A stretch of DNA of 38,433 nt from Didymodactylos carnosus (GCA_905250885.1 CAJNOQ010000955.1:1-38433); one strand, 5' to 3'; shown: positions 22,854 through 35,541, counted from the stretch's first letter. Numbers and translations are program-made. The notes: generated by a model from the sequence alone, not told the origin.

Positions 22854-25800
22854 TTATCTCCATGGCTCCATATTCAAGGTCGCATAATTTTCAGTACATG
22901 GTATTTGTTCATTTCTGAAGAGAAAAATAAATAAGATATTTATTATTCGAATTTCTTATTCTGGTAACTATACCCTTCAGGTGTTCGAGGTTTGTACGGA
23001 TCCGTTTGCATTGAGTATGTTTCCACGGTATCACACATAAAACTTCGATGTGTGAAATCTTTAAGTGCTTGAAGTTGAGCTAATTAACACAAAATGCATG
23101 GTAAACAAGAAATTGACTAAAAAAGTATCAATTGTGCATTCAAAAACTCACCTGGAGTAAAAACACCTTCATGTTCATAATAAAATCGATCAGAGACTTG
23201 TATCAGTGCGAATTGTCTAGCAACAATACATGCCGATGTTTTTCCAATAAGTCCTCCAGGAACAGAATCTTCCATGTTTAAACCAGCGAATAAATCGACA
23301 TCATCTGGGTCGCTATAGAAATGAATAATTAATTTTATAAGCTTTATTCACATATAACAGATTTTATATAATTCGTACTCATATACTTCTCTCAAATTTT
23401 GAATTCCTTCAGTATTTATTGTGTCAGAAAAGTCTGAAAATTTCTTTGCCCTTTTATAGCCGCACCATTCACGATAGACATTATAACTAGAAATACCATG
23501 TGCTCGGCAACGATTTATATTCATTGCTGGCAAATCGTAACGTTTTGTTTCAGCTTTCTTATCATTTGTTTCAAATAAATGATGTCTTATTTGATCGGCA
23601 AAATTCCAATCCCATGCGTATCCGAAATCATTGACACTACCACGAAGGTATGCATCTAGACCACCAAAGTTAAAACTATAAACAGAATAAAACAAATTTT
23701 AGAAGACTGCAGTTATGTAAAATAAGCGGCTACGTACTCCCAAGCTGGTGCAGCACGAAGACTTATGTCCCATAGCAATTTTTGATCGATAAGTTTATGG
23801 TACGGTGTCGCACGACTATACCATTCACGAACAAGTGAGTGACAGCGAAATGCAGCTGTGGAAAATTCGGTCCAAACTCCAGGTATTTTCTAAATAAAAT
23901 AAAATTTTCAAATAGAATTCCATTTCTCTGATAAGTCGGATGAATAGATTTTCAAAAAGTACAGCCAACGTCTCACTATGGACATGTGCATTTCAATATT
24001 AAATCTTTCTATTAAAACTTCTCATGTAAAAACTAAAAGGAATGAATTTACATCAAAATAGTTTCATATCTACCTCTGGGTCATATTTAGTTGGTCCGTC
24101 TGGAAAGAATTGATCAGTAAGCTCTTGTCCAAGCAACATAGGTAAATACTCATCAAAAACAACCTTTTGAAAGTAGCCCACATTAATTTTTTTCGCTCCT
24201 TCAAATAACTCATCATCAGACCAGTCACTGTGTAGTTCTTTTAATTTTCTTGCTAACATATTATGAAAACGCCACCATTGTGTCACTATGCCGGTCAATA
24301 CAAGATTTTCCATAACACGTCCATCACCTATAACAAAATGTAATCATAAAACATCTGTCCATACGAAAATATTTCAACAAAAAACAGTTTTTTTATCACT
24401 TGCCAGCTGCCAAACATTTGACTCGGTCGTCTGCATCAACGCAAGATTGTCCACTTTGTTGTTGAGGCAAATAATCTTTATATGGAGTAACATCTGTGAC
24501 TATCAGTAAACCATCAGTATGTTCACGAAAATTATCTATTGTCTCTTGACTACTTCCGTATACAACTGACAAATCAATAAAATGTGTGTTGTCATTCTTT
24601 TGTTCTCGTATACCTGTACAAAAATATGGAGAGGAAACGTTGTACATGTAATAGTTTCCAAGTTATTTTTTACCTAACGAACAGATTTGATCAGGAAACG
24701 CTTCAGCTGTTGCTGGAATAGCCATACATTTTTGATCAGACATCCATGGATCATTTGGTGGAATTTTTACATTAGAACACATATCATCATTACGATTACA
24801 ACCACATGCTATCGGTTTACCAGATCCATCTTTTGCTGGTGCGGCAAGTGACATATCATGTCCAATAAACTGTCCAAATATAACAAAATAATTTGTATAT
24901 GATCGAGAAAATTGTTGCTTATTCTGAAATAATCGTAAACTACAGTCACGTGCTGACGGTAATGGTCGGCCAGTCACTGATTTGGATCTTCGTTTACCCA
25001 GACCTAAAACAAACAAAAGTTGCATGATGTATCTGGTATTTAAGAAAGAATGTATCCTCACCATCGTCGTAGACGGCTTTCTTTATACGAGTGAATGGTG
25101 TACCGGCACTACCATAATGCGGATTTTTCAAATTATTACATATACCCGAAATATGACGACGGTCTTTGTAAGCATCACAATCTATTTTAGAGTGTAATGA
25201 ACAAAATTTTTCTGGAACTTGGAATTGACGTAAAAATTCATCTCTTCAATGAGAACGAACAAAAAAGAATATTAAAAAATTTAACAGCAGCCAATATGCG
25301 AAAAACTTACAAATTTTCTGTATCTGTTCCATTTAAATCACAAAACAACCTAAAATAAAATCACAAGTAAGTAAAGATTCGCGCTCCTGTATTTTCTGCA
25401 CATACGATGAAAGTAAAGAGCTTGAAACATGAACTGCTGCTTTTGCAATAATACTTTGACGAGTAGCATCATTGATTTCATCATCACCTAGAAAACAAAA
25501 TCAAACATTATAGACATCCAGTATAAAGTGCAATTTTTCAATCACTTACTATTTTCGGTGTTAATAGTCTTTGATAACCGTCGAATTTCCGTTTCAAACA
25601 TATTTTGCATATTAAATGGTTTGACTGCTTTTGAAGAGCCGAATAAACAGTCGGGAAAGGTTTTTTTGGTTGTTTTTTTTCGATTATCATAGTCGTCTGC
25701 TAGATATCTGTCCGGTTCGTCAGCTCGTTGATATTTGTCCCGATCGTCATCATCATCATCATAACTATCATCCCTGTAATAACTTTGGGGTCGCATTGCT

Positions 25801-25982
25801 GATACCCATCGGCTATTGTATTTTGAAGGCTTCCGATATTCGTCATACGAATCCCGTTGTGGACTGTACCTGCCGTTATATCGGTCTCTATCTGAATCCC
25901 GCGACATTGGACTCCATTGCGCGGAACAGAATAAGCACACACAGTGTAAAGAGAATAAAATAAGTGCGGCTTGATACTTCAT
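22854..25982 (-). CDS. Secreted animal haem peroxidase (12 exons, 768 aa)
   Basis: Exons: 25982-25550, 25487-25406, 25349-25311, 25243-25062, 25003-24674, 24613-24404, 24327-24074, 23889-23738, 23675-23379, 23312-23152, 23079-22974 and 22914-22854. Frame is continuous. Introns are GT-AG except the one starting at 24403, which is GC-AG. A signal peptide (MKYQAALILFSLHCVCLFCS) precedes an Arg/Asp/Tyr-rich region with a run of aspartates. The peroxidase domain has the distal motif FGQFIGHD (His ~294, haem-linked Asp ~295), GDGRVME (catalytic Arg ~429, haem-ester Glu ~432), proximal AFRCHSLV (His ~527), the conserved NINRCRAHGISSYNVYREWC, and CIVARQFALIQVSDRF. It resembles the peroxidasin/chorion-peroxidase family and likely oxidises halides or tyrosines outside the cell; that function is inferred. 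Family REHN is RFHN here, and the residue before the proximal His is Cys rather than Gly. Confidence 0.95.
24328..24403 (-). other. GC-AG intron in the peroxidase gene
   Basis: The donor reads CTG|GCAAGT and the acceptor TTATAG|GTGATGG. Only this junction restores the conserved AAGDGRVMENL block that carries the catalytic arginine and glutamate. Apart from the C at position +2 the donor matches consensus, as usual for GC-AG introns. Confidence 0.9.
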
Positions 25983-27187
25983 AATCAATTCTCTCTAGGA
26001 TGCTAAAAGTAAATTGTACAGGAGAGACTTGCAATAATACATCTGCAAATTTTAAGGAGGAATGAATAGCAACCTCACTTACTCTGCTTTTTCCTAAGTT
26101 TCCAAATCAAGGCGTTTGTAGTACAAAACTCAACAAAGAAAAGTCAGTACTGAACGTATGGGAAAGCAAGAGTTGTTGGAAGACGAGAGTATGATTTACA
26201 GATTGTGCTAGATAACTCGGTATTATTTTGCAGCTTATTTTTTTCACTGTAAAACTCCTAAAATTAAATAAGGCGGATTTTTTTCTCTGTAGTATACTGA
26301 GTCCAAACCTCTTATATCGATACCTATTTCAGGTGATTCTTCACACTCAAAAACTGAGATAGATTTAGGCACTGCAAGTATTGCTGTGTTGGACTTACTC
26401 GTTACAATGTTCTTCCACAAAATCAAACGAATAAAATTTAACTAAAAGTATATAGACGTTACTATTTAAAACGAGAAAAATGTGCGCATTCCTCACTGTT
26501 TTAATAGACCAAAAAAATACAACCACGTCACCATTGTACAGTAGGAGTTTATTTTCACATGCGAGCACATGTTTTCTGTTTGCATTTTATTGCAGAATGA
26601 TGCAACAAAAAAGGAGTTTATATCTGAAGTCTTTCTCATGTTCTCTGTATATGCATCAAAAAAAATAGTACCGAACTAGATCGAGAACATGTTATAAAAA
26701 ATCCATTGTTGATTGATGCTTTTACATGAAAAAGTCCATAAAATTGTTTAACATTTAACGTGGTTTGAATGCTTTCGTCCGTCGTTGATGCAATTCCAGT
26801 TTTCCAAATCAGATATACTATTGAATAAGCCCCTACACTGATAGAATCTCTATGTGGTTGAAGTTTGTTCGACGAAAGATTGCATACCTATATAGTCAAT
26901 TTGACGAAAAAAAGTTCTATAAAAGGTCCAATTTTGTTAGCTAAAGAGATAGATCATCATCTCTTGAATAAAAATAATAATATAATCAAACATAGTCGAA
27001 GAATTCAATTTTTCTAGTTAATATTAAGCTGCTTTTTAATATCATGAGTTTCATACTGTCACTTTCAGAAGAACTTCCAAGGATCAAAATTCATTTTGTG
27101 TGAATGCTTCAGTGGCCAGAATGGCCTGAGATTGGTAATAAAGTCCTTTCAAACGATAACCCCTAGAAAAAAACTTTTCTGCAGTCT
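25983..27187. other. Upstream flank of the peroxidase gene, no gene recognised
   Basis: AT-rich sequence with short ORFs (26244-26426, 26480-26668) that lack recognisable motifs. The peroxidase promoter should lie at its left end; no clear TATA element was identified. Confidence 0.45.
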
Positions 27188-27590
27188 GGATAAGAATCTT
27201 ACTGGATCCTTATCAATTTTGTTTACAAGATTGTGCAGGAAAGTGAATGGACTTTCATAAAAGCCTTATAAGAATCTTATAGGAAAGTTCTGAGGATTTC
27301 ATAAGAAAGTGATAAGAACTCTTGTGTAATTCCTATTTGTTTCTCATATGTGTCTTATAAAATGCTTATAGGATTTTTACTGGATTCTGATAAGGAGTTC
27401 CTGACTTATGTTGTGCATTCAAGGCCTTTCAAAAGAGTTAAATTGATTTTAAATTGTTTTAGACAACGAGTAATTCAACGAGCGTTTTTACTCGGCGAAA
27501 CAATAATATTGTAGTCAACAGTGAAACAAAAGTCAGTGCTTTAGAGCTGTCTTTAGTTATCGAGATAGTAGGACAAATTCAAAATCTTAG

Positions 27591-27663
27591 TTCATGATAG
27601 CTTAGTGGATAAGAGTACGGCATCGCATAGGGTAGGTCTCAGGTTCGAATCCTGAACGGATCG
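27591..27663 (+). ncRNA. tRNA-derived Pol III unit (degenerate tRNA, anticodon position CGC)
   Basis: Box A TAGCTTAGTGG (27598-27608) and box B GGTTCGAATCC (27642-27652) match the Pol III internal promoter consensus. The T-arm TCAGG-TTCGAAT-CCTGA pairs perfectly. The acceptor strands do not pair, and the D and anticodon stems are mostly disrupted, so it is unlikely to be a working tRNA. The putative anticodon loop ATCGCAT would read CGC (Ala). T6 (27669-27674) and T8 (27678-27685) follow as terminators. A SINE head or tRNA pseudogene is the likely identity. Confidence 0.6.
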
Positions 27664-27668
27664 ATGGA

Positions 27669-27685
27669 TTTTTTCGGTTTTTTTT
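27669..27685 (+). terminator. Pol III terminator T-runs
   Basis: Runs of six and eight T lie 6-22 bp after the tRNA-like body, as expected for Pol III termination of the unit starting near 27591. Confidence 0.55.
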
Positions 27686-27989
27686 ATTGCAGAATTCAGA
27701 TGCACTACTGACGCAGATTAACTTATTGAGCAGTCTCCAAGAAACTTTATAAAACAAGAATTTTATAAGAAATAGGAAAGAATTTCATAAGAATTCTTAT
27801 CACTTTCTTATGAAATCCTTAGAAATTCCTTATAAGATTCTTATAAGGCTCTTACGAAAGTCCATTCACTTTCCTGCATAATCTTGTATAAAAATTTGAT
27901 AAGAATCCAGTAGGACTCTTACATGAGTCTTATTAAGTACTTATACATTTCTTGTACAGTTCTTGACTGGTGATTATACAAGAATCGAT

Positions 27990-29600
27990 GTCTAGAGAAG
28001 TTCTGTCACATCCTATTCCAAGTGAATCACGTCGTGTAAGACTTTGCAAGATCTGATGTTTTCTTGTGAGATCTTGTTATAAGACAATGTAAGATCTTAT
28101 GAAATCTTATAACTTCTTGTCGTAAGATCGTTCGAGAACTCATTATAAGAAGTCACAAGATTTTGTAAAATTTTATGGTAAGAATTCACGTGATCTTGTA
28201 AGATCTTATGCAACTTTGTGGCAAGAAAGTATATAGAAGTCAACAATGTCTGTCACAAGATTTTGTAAGATCTTACAAGATCATATGAATTCTAGTCATA
28301 AGATCGATGATTCATCTCTGCTACATAAATTTTGCGACGATATACAGTATATATATAGATAATATCATTCTCTTTGAAAAACTTGAAACTCTTGTCTCTT
28401 TTCACCTTCACACGTCAGCTGAGCACATATGAAGTGGATGGTTAAGAAACGTGATAAATACGGTCCTTCGGCCGAGTAGGACCATTGAATATTAGAAATT
28501 ATATAGAAAAAGAAAATTGCAGATCTGTAAATTTCTCGAGGTAAGGATTCGATACAAAATGATCAACCGTATTATCTTATAAAATCTTGTGAATTCTTCT
28601 CTAAGGTCGTAAAATTTCTTACAGCTTCTTTCTTTGAGGTCTTATAGATCATACAAGATCTTGTACATTCCTGTCATAAGAAAAATGTTATAAAATCTAT
28701 GTTTATGCATGCTTCAAAGAAACTCAGACTGTAAATAATCATCTTTCTAGTATATCAGCTTGTTTGAAGCCTATTGCAAAACTGCAGTGTGAGGCTGGAC
28801 TCATAGTTAGTGGTGCTATACGTCTCAGTTCTCGAGAAAAGCTTTTTAACATCTTAGGATGGCTTTCGGTTGAACATCTATTTGCGATGCATAGAATTTT
28901 ATTCTCAGAGACTGAACGCCAGTGTTTCTAGTAAATAGAATATCTACGCCAACCGCAACAACAACTATGACTTTGAGATCTTCGACAAATATTCACACAC
29001 ACGTGTATCGTAATCATAAAGTTAGGTTTGATACTGCATTTTTTCCATGGACAATCAGGCAGTGAAATGCATTCCCTAGTGAAACCACTTGTAACGAAGA
29101 TCTTGACTTCTTGAAGTTTTTCAGTAAGATCTTGATAAGAAAACATTATAATTCAAGAAATTTCAAGAAGTTAAAATCTTGAACATCTTGTGATTTCTCG
29201 AATTCTTGTACCAAGATCTTGGAAATTCTTGAATCATCGTTTTGTTTTACACTCTTGTGTAAATAAAAGTGCGAATATTTTCACACTTAGAATAACTTCG
29301 AACTTTTTTCCTTTCTTGACCATAGTTATTTAAGAAGAAATCTATGACTCTATATGGTCGTATATCCACTGACTACGACTGTCATAAATAAAAACAAAAT
29401 GTAAAGAAAATTTTTCACTCTGACTCTTGCAACATCTTGAGTGGCTTCACTTAAGATCTTGCAATTTCTTAACCCAAGATCTTGTGTGAAGTAAGCCAAG
29501 ATGTTTCAAGATCTTGAGTGAAAATTTCAAAATCCAAGATCTTGTGATATTTCTCAACTCTAGATCTTGAGTACAAGAAGTTTCACTAGGGTTACCTACT
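27990..29600. repeat. Field of degenerate AAGATCTT / TAAGATCTTATA repeats
   Basis: Short self-complementary units built on AGATCTT and its extensions (TTGTAAGATCTTA, CAAGATCTTG) recur at irregular spacing in 27990-28330, 28560-28690 and 29090-29600, separated by ordinary sequence. They resemble the arms of the preceding foldback but are too diverged to pair cleanly. The ORFs across them (28928-29146, 29447-29635) are products of the repeat. Confidence 0.6.
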
Positions 29601-31292
29601 ACCCTCACTACAATTTTGGCTTTGAAAAAATACATCCACTTTGAAAAAGTGGATTTATGTTGGTGTTGAGTGTCAAGATCATATTGATCTCATCTTCCAT
29701 GAGTCGGAGTATGAATGTTTTTTCCACGTACGTCAGTAGTTACCTTATGGATAATATTCACTATCGGCCTATCTCACTATTAACTCTGAGATCAGATACC
29801 AGTCACGTGTCGAAGCAAAATTGAGAAATACATGGGCGAAAGAACTTAATCAATCTGAGAGTGAAAATTTCTGATCTAATGTATATCTTCCTTCTTTCTT
29901 GAGTTTCATACCTCTTGTGAGAAGTCTTGAAGTGAGAGTGGCGGCGAAAAATAGCGATTTATGCAAATTCGTGAGAAAGGCATGATTTGTATCAATGCTA
30001 ATAGCTTATCGTTCCGTCTTCTTCTATCTCAGTGATATAATAACCCATTGTACAACTTCTTCTCGTTTACTGTATCAATTAAAACAAACGAACCGGAACA
30101 GTTTAAAGAGATTAAAAAATCGAGAAGTAAGTTTACAAAACTAGAAAATAAAAATAGCCTGAAATATACTTGTTTTTGACTACGTGCAAACAACAAAAAA
30201 AGAAAAACTGACACAGAAATTAGTTTTGTTGTTTGCTGAATTGTACTATAAAAAAATTTTCTTATTTCTTTTATTTTGAGAGATAATGAGCTCACAAGAA
30301 AAGCTTCTTACAGTGTCCGAATACCTCTTACACATGCTGTATATCAGCATGATAAACTGATAAAAACAGATTTGCATGACAAACGTTTGCCCTGACTCAT
30401 ATCGATAACTATTAAGATTATCTGTGAAAAATACTAAAATTAGACTATTTTATAATCTGTGTTCTTATTGGTTGAGCATCGAGCATCGAAAGTTTTCCGC
30501 AAGCCAAAAGGTAACGCTCCACAGGACAGTGATATTCAACACGTTTGCAAGAGCAAACCCTAAATGTTGTATATATTCCCTTTCTGATTCAACTGAACGA
30601 AGTCGTAAATTCAAAGAGTCTTTGAATAGAATCTTTGAATTCAACTTCGGGTAGAGTTTTTCAAGCAGCAAAAACTATCACGATAGAACGTTCCCAATTG
30701 TGACCTCGGTATTTCTTTAAAACATACCTGATTATCGGTAATTTTTGATGCTGATTACGAGCATATGATTTCATGTTAGACCGAAAGCCCTCAATTGTAT
30801 TAAGCTCGTAATGAACTGGCCGAAAGTATTTGACTGTTTCGACGATATAATCACCAAAACTCACCACAACTGATACCAATGAACTTATCTTTTCTCTCGC
30901 TCTCCACATCATCTCCAATCAATCACTCTCTTAGTATTCTTCTTTTTCCATCATCTATCAACAGTCTTTCCACTGTCCTCTTTCCCTCTGCATTCCGGAT
31001 TGTATCTATTTCGAGAGGTAAATGGTCGCAGTTTACTTTGACGCAGTGTAGTTGTATAAGAGCAACCGTCTTTTTTTTTCACATCTAGTCAGGTGTATCC
31101 ATTAAAGAAATCATCTTTTTGCTGTATTCCTTGTCTTCAGTTTTACGCGAATTTACCATTAAGTCGGTTGACTGCAAGTGATGTTTTCTATTTGGATTAA
31201 CTAAGCTTTGTAGTACAGTCAATGAAGAAGCTCATACAAAGAACTAAGTGTTAAATTCGGGGCTAGGTGAATATCAATTTGTTGTATACGAG
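29601..31292. other. Gene-poor region
   Basis: No recognisable gene. The minus-strand frame 30661-30918 has fairly protein-like composition (FRPVHYELNTIEGFRSNM) and could be a stray exon, but there is no motif or clear splice context. A pyrimidine-rich tract lies at about 30890-31000. Confidence 0.4.
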
Positions 31293-31650
31293 TTATTTGC
31301 CGTCTAAGAGTGGTATTGGTACAGGCACTGCCTCCATGCGTTTACTCCATACCATTATCATTTTGACGAGGACCCAAAAGCCAGAATTGTCGAGTACAAT
31401 GTTCGTGATAGGACTGAAATAAGCGTAGCTCGTGTGTGGATTCTTATGATGGTTCTCGTGGTCGCCAGGCGTCATGCGCAGATGTAGTTGTTGAGCTAGC
31501 TTCATGTCCTTCGGTGCTCGCTCTGAATGAGAAGCATAATAGTCAGGACTGCCCGAGCCCGAGATCGTGTTCAGTATGCATAGCATGGGAAATATAAGTG
31601 CTATGCCGACAAGCAAATCAACATAGTAACAAAATATCGGCGATGGGCAA
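31293..31650 (-). CDS. Unassigned ORF with one membrane span
   Basis: The frame opens upstream of 31616 and runs to a TAA at 31293. Its first part forms a hydrophobic stretch (YYVDLLVGIALIFPMLCIL), followed by a His/Ser/Pro-containing hydrophilic region and a second moderately hydrophobic patch (NSGFWVLVKMIMVW). Base composition is richer in GC than the flanks, which favours coding. No in-frame ATG precedes the membrane span, so it would have to be an internal exon or a relic. Family unknown. Confidence 0.25.
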
Positions 31651-34388
31651 ACAGAGACCAGCGGGTGAAAAGAACAGTATGTGTCGTCACAGACTCTTGC
31701 TCCTCATTCGAATCAGTGCCGTTGTCAGATGACTGAAACACGATGCTGAATTTGCTCAATAGGACAGTACCTCAATGACGCCCATACACGGGTACGGGAT
31801 CCAAGGTTTGCTTTCGGCAGCAGACAAACAGTTCGTTTGCCTTTGGCATCTTAGCACTGAAGCAACAAATTGTTATGACATAACGATTTTCTCACCGATC
31901 CTTCAGTACTTTAGGCCATGAAAATTTTCACCGTAAGTAAGATGAGATGACCTTTAAAAACATTCGATAGTGAAACACAGCTAAATCTAAAGAAGCGTCC
32001 AGCCATCAGAGACATGCAAAGGGAGCGCTGGAGTGTAGAAAATACCTACAAAAAACTGAAGATTCTTGTTGTACAAATCTTTGGAGAGCACATATATGAT
32101 CTCCATAGGGGACAAATGAAGATCATTTTTTTTGTTTTTTGAAGAACACAGATTTTTAACAGTGTAACTTACTGATGGACCTAAGAAAAGAAATCGTCTT
32201 AGGAAAACTGAATCAATATATTTGTATATGTCAACCATAATCATCGTCATATAATTGGAGTTTCTACTGAGAAACTTATTTTTTGAGCCCGCAATTAGCA
32301 AATATTAGACTATGCTTGCGGATTAAACAAATGGTTTTATACTTTTTATGTCGGAAAATGTTAAACGTTGTTAAATCAGCATGGCATTAATCGGTAGTCT
32401 TATATCTGCTAATTTTAAGTTAGAACTTCTTAAAAGAAGTTAGGAAAAATAGGAAGTTAGCTGCTTTGTTACGTAACTTTCACAAAAGATGGACAGTACC
32501 TGCCAAACGTCGGACCCTCCCTGTATCTCAAAAGAACCATGATGGTTTAAACTTCAAACGTAGTGTAGTTACAGCCGTGAATGCGTGTTGATCATCCATA
32601 TTGTATGAGCCACTTTGATTGGATGATTTCTGAGATACATTTCCATTGGTGACAGAATGTCTTTACTGCCACCGAAACTTGTTTCTTCTACACCATTGCG
32701 GGTGTGAGTGGATAAACATCTTTCAACATTTTCTTCCAATAAAGAATGAATTTTGTCCTCAAGAACTGCATGATGAAATGTCATAATCAGCAAATATCGA
32801 GGATCATTATCTTGAGAAGTCATATGCCGTTGTCAGAGTATATCTGGCCCAAATGGCGTGTTCAACTCTTTTTCAAATGTATGGAACCATTTAAAGGGAC
32901 ATCGGGAAGGCCTGAGATTGGGATGGGGTCGGTAAATAAATTTTAATTCGAAGGTCTAAAAAAGCTGGGGGAGGGATTTTCAAACGTTCTAAATGTTAAA
33001 AAAAGAATTTTCTTTCAGTGCTTTCAACATGAAAAAACAAAATTTTTCAGTTATTTGGGGAGTGGCGCCTCAAGCTCCCCCTTCGATAAAAACGTCCTGT
33101 AAAAAACAGTGTATGGAGAATATTGTTGTTGAAAACCACAGATAAGCAGAGTCCGACTATCCGAACTAGAAGCTTACACATAGAATTTCATCAATACTGT
33201 ACCTCGGTATCTTTACGTCTACATCATATGGACTCTCCGTTTCATTCATATACGAGAATTGACGATAGTTAGTAAGAGATAAAAAGAAGAAATGGCATAG
33301 GTCATGTGGTGTGCTCGAGAAAGTTAAGAGAACCGAGAAATTTATTCTTAGTCGAGATAACTCGAACACTTCGGACCTACACTTCCCGTCACTTACACAT
33401 TTCTTCTATATATGTTGTGCGATAATTGAAGTTGAGCAATTTGCGTTGCACGTTAAAGGAGAAGGAATAAACATTTTCTTTTGCCTTTTTTATTGACGAT
33501 CATTGTATGAAACAACGACATGAGAACACACAGATAAGGTGTGTATGTACAAAACAGCTGTTTTTGTTTTGTAGTAAACACCTATGGCTAGAAGTTGACA
33601 GAGCACGATTTTTAAATTTCTCATTTACTGATTTCCGGTGCTTAATAGAACTTTAAAGCTCGAAAAATCTTTGGAAAGTTTCTTAGAAATCCTCATTTCT
33701 ATAAAAAATAGAAGCATAATTTAAAAATCGGACTTTATCTGTCTATCCTACCTATAGATGTTATCTACAAATCAAAAACAAAAATTTTCTTTCTCCGACG
33801 TACCGTTACACAAAATTGGTTCACGTGGCGAAAGTCCTGAAGCTAAAAACCAGTCTTAAGAAAAACGCAAAAATAAGTTTTAATTCTGTTAAATGCCTTT
33901 TTCTTAAAAACTCTTTGAGCGTTAAATAATTTGTTAATATTTTGCGATAGGTTATCGCCCATGGCGGATCTTATGAACATGTGCGACACATGCCAGCGCT
34001 TATGTAATACAAGTGCAGAAAAGCCATTTTTTTGCTATAGGGCTTCTGAAAAACTCGCTCAAAGCCTATGAAAAACCTATCCTATCGACAAAAAAACTTA
34101 TGTCATTAGAAAGTAGACACTGTGAGCTGTCCAACTATGTGCTTTTCTCAAAGTCGATATTTTTGACGAAAATCGGCATTTCTGACTCGGGAGGGGGGCC
34201 TTAATGAGACATGATTGTAGCACACAAATTTCTAATCAAAATGAGACATCTCCAAGTTTTCCATGCTCTACCTTCTTTTTGGCAGAATGAAGATATATAG
34301 GCAAGTACAAGGTTTTTTGACAACAATTAAACGAAAACGCCAATTTCTGATGCATATCCTAATTATATATTGTAGAGTGATTTTCAAA
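31651..34388. other. Region with no assignable gene
   Basis: Short minus-strand ORFs at 31987-32301 (with a GTAAGT donor-like site near 32171) and 32569-32823 could be exons of an unrecognised gene, but no family, start or consistent splicing could be established. The rest is AT-rich without repeats that I could match within the window. Confidence 0.4.
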
Positions 34389-35500
34389 TCATGTTAAAGA
34401 ATCGTATGGAAATATTGTCGACATGTATGCTACATTGGGAGCCCACAATAAACAGGTACTTGTATTCGTCAGTTTTGCTGTATAAATCAATCGATGATCA
34501 TTAGTTATCGCAATCGAATAGATGTATGCTACATTTTCACCCGTTCGTATATTTCCTGATAGCTGAATAGAATATAACTTAATACCTTTTGTATAAACGT
34601 GTACTTGATGTATCATATCCAAAGCATAAATTCGTTCATATTGGTCAATAACAATTTTTCGAATAGTTATCTCGATAACTTTCTTCCGATACAGTGCTAT
34701 TGCATGTCCATGTCTCGAGAATACGTAGACTTTTTTATCACGATTTGAGTAAACACATATGAACGCTGGATTATACGAAAATACGATAACGTCATCACTG
34801 GATACATCGGCCACTAATGGAAATGAAAAACGAACGTTTAATTTTTGTAAATCATAAACCAGAATACCAAAATCTGAACTCTTCTGGTATAACAATATAA
34901 TATCATTTCCTTCTACCCAAAGACCACGAACATACGTTAAATTTGTACTTAAATCAATTTCATTTAAACGATTTAATTTGGAATCAAATAATATCATTTG
35001 TGTACTATGTTCAGAATTTTTTGAATTTTGTGTTATAACAATTAATTGATCACTGTTTGTCACTGCACCATAACGTACATGTTGTTGAGAAACATTTTTC
35101 AACATTTTTTGCCCATTACGATTGATAATTTCAATACCAAAACCAACAATAAGTTTGTATAACAATGAATCTAATCGGCGTGGTATAACATACCATTCAC
35201 GTGTATCACAAGTCAATAATTTATTCATGAATGGTTCATATTTGAGCTAAATTAGACGAATTAATAATACATTTAAAAGTTTCTGATGAGATTAGATGTA
35301 CCTCACACGAAGAACCAACAAACGTTGAATTGCATTTACACAATTTATATCTCTTCCAAAAACATTTAGCATCCCTTAGATCTATAGAATTTATCAAAAA
35401 CAAACATTAACAATGTATGAAAGAAAAATGGCCGAGAGAGGTAATCAATTAACTGTCATCTTCAGTACCTTTGTTCCAATCAATCAGATCAAGATCTCTT
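34389..35500 (-). CDS. EGF-like plus beta-propeller-like protein (3' exons)
   Basis: Exons 35500-35469, 35381-35302 and 35246-34389 join in frame (GT-AG introns of 87 and 55 nt). The middle exon encodes the end of an EGF-like module, CKCNSTFVGSSCE, with the CxC...GxxC spacing. The ~286-codon last exon has repeating hydrophobic strands with motifs such as YERIYALDMIHQVHVY, LILLYQ-like segments and NPAFICVYSNRDKKVYVFS, suggesting NHL/YVTN-type propeller blades; this is a pattern call only. The first 35500 exon could instead begin at 35520 after a TTAG acceptor (GTGGCATTTC), which is also in frame. A membrane-spanning ORF lies immediately upstream on the same strand, so the protein may be a type II membrane protein with an extracellular adhesive or receptor-like domain. 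The last exon alone would start at ATG 35228. Confidence 0.6.
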
Positions 35501-35541
35501 CTGTACGAATGAAATGCCACCTAATTATCACTCTTTCTTAC

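Larger units (their letters stand above)
27188..27925. mobile_element. Foldback element with a tRNA-like Pol III unit in its loop
   Basis: The arms at ~27191-27370 and ~27757-27921 are imperfect inverted copies; both contain GTGAATGGACTTTC, CCTTATAAGAATCTTATA and CATAAGAAAGTGATAAGAA. The ~390-bp loop holds a tRNA-like sequence with consensus A and B boxes and two T-runs. The whole resembles a composite of a hairpin element and a tRNA-derived SINE head. Exact ends are uncertain because related AAGATCTTATAAG-type repeats continue to the right. Confidence 0.65.

Noticed and set aside
25631-25963. Plus-strand ORF with a histidine run
   Set aside because: Antisense shadow of the aspartate-rich first exon of the peroxidase.
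22854-25982. Horizontally acquired bacterial peroxidase
   Set aside because: Twelve exons, signal peptide and animal-type motifs fit a native metazoan gene.
27591-27663. Functional tRNA-Ala(CGC) gene
   Set aside because: A and B boxes and T-arm are good, but acceptor strands do not pair and the D and anticodon stems are mostly broken.
27990-29600. CRISPR-like or satellite array
   Set aside because: The repeats are irregularly spaced, degenerate and self-complementary, without constant unit or spacer length.
30424-30918. Gene in the 30.4-30.9 kb ORF cluster
   Set aside because: Overlapping frames on both strands, no recognisable motif and no consistent splice model.
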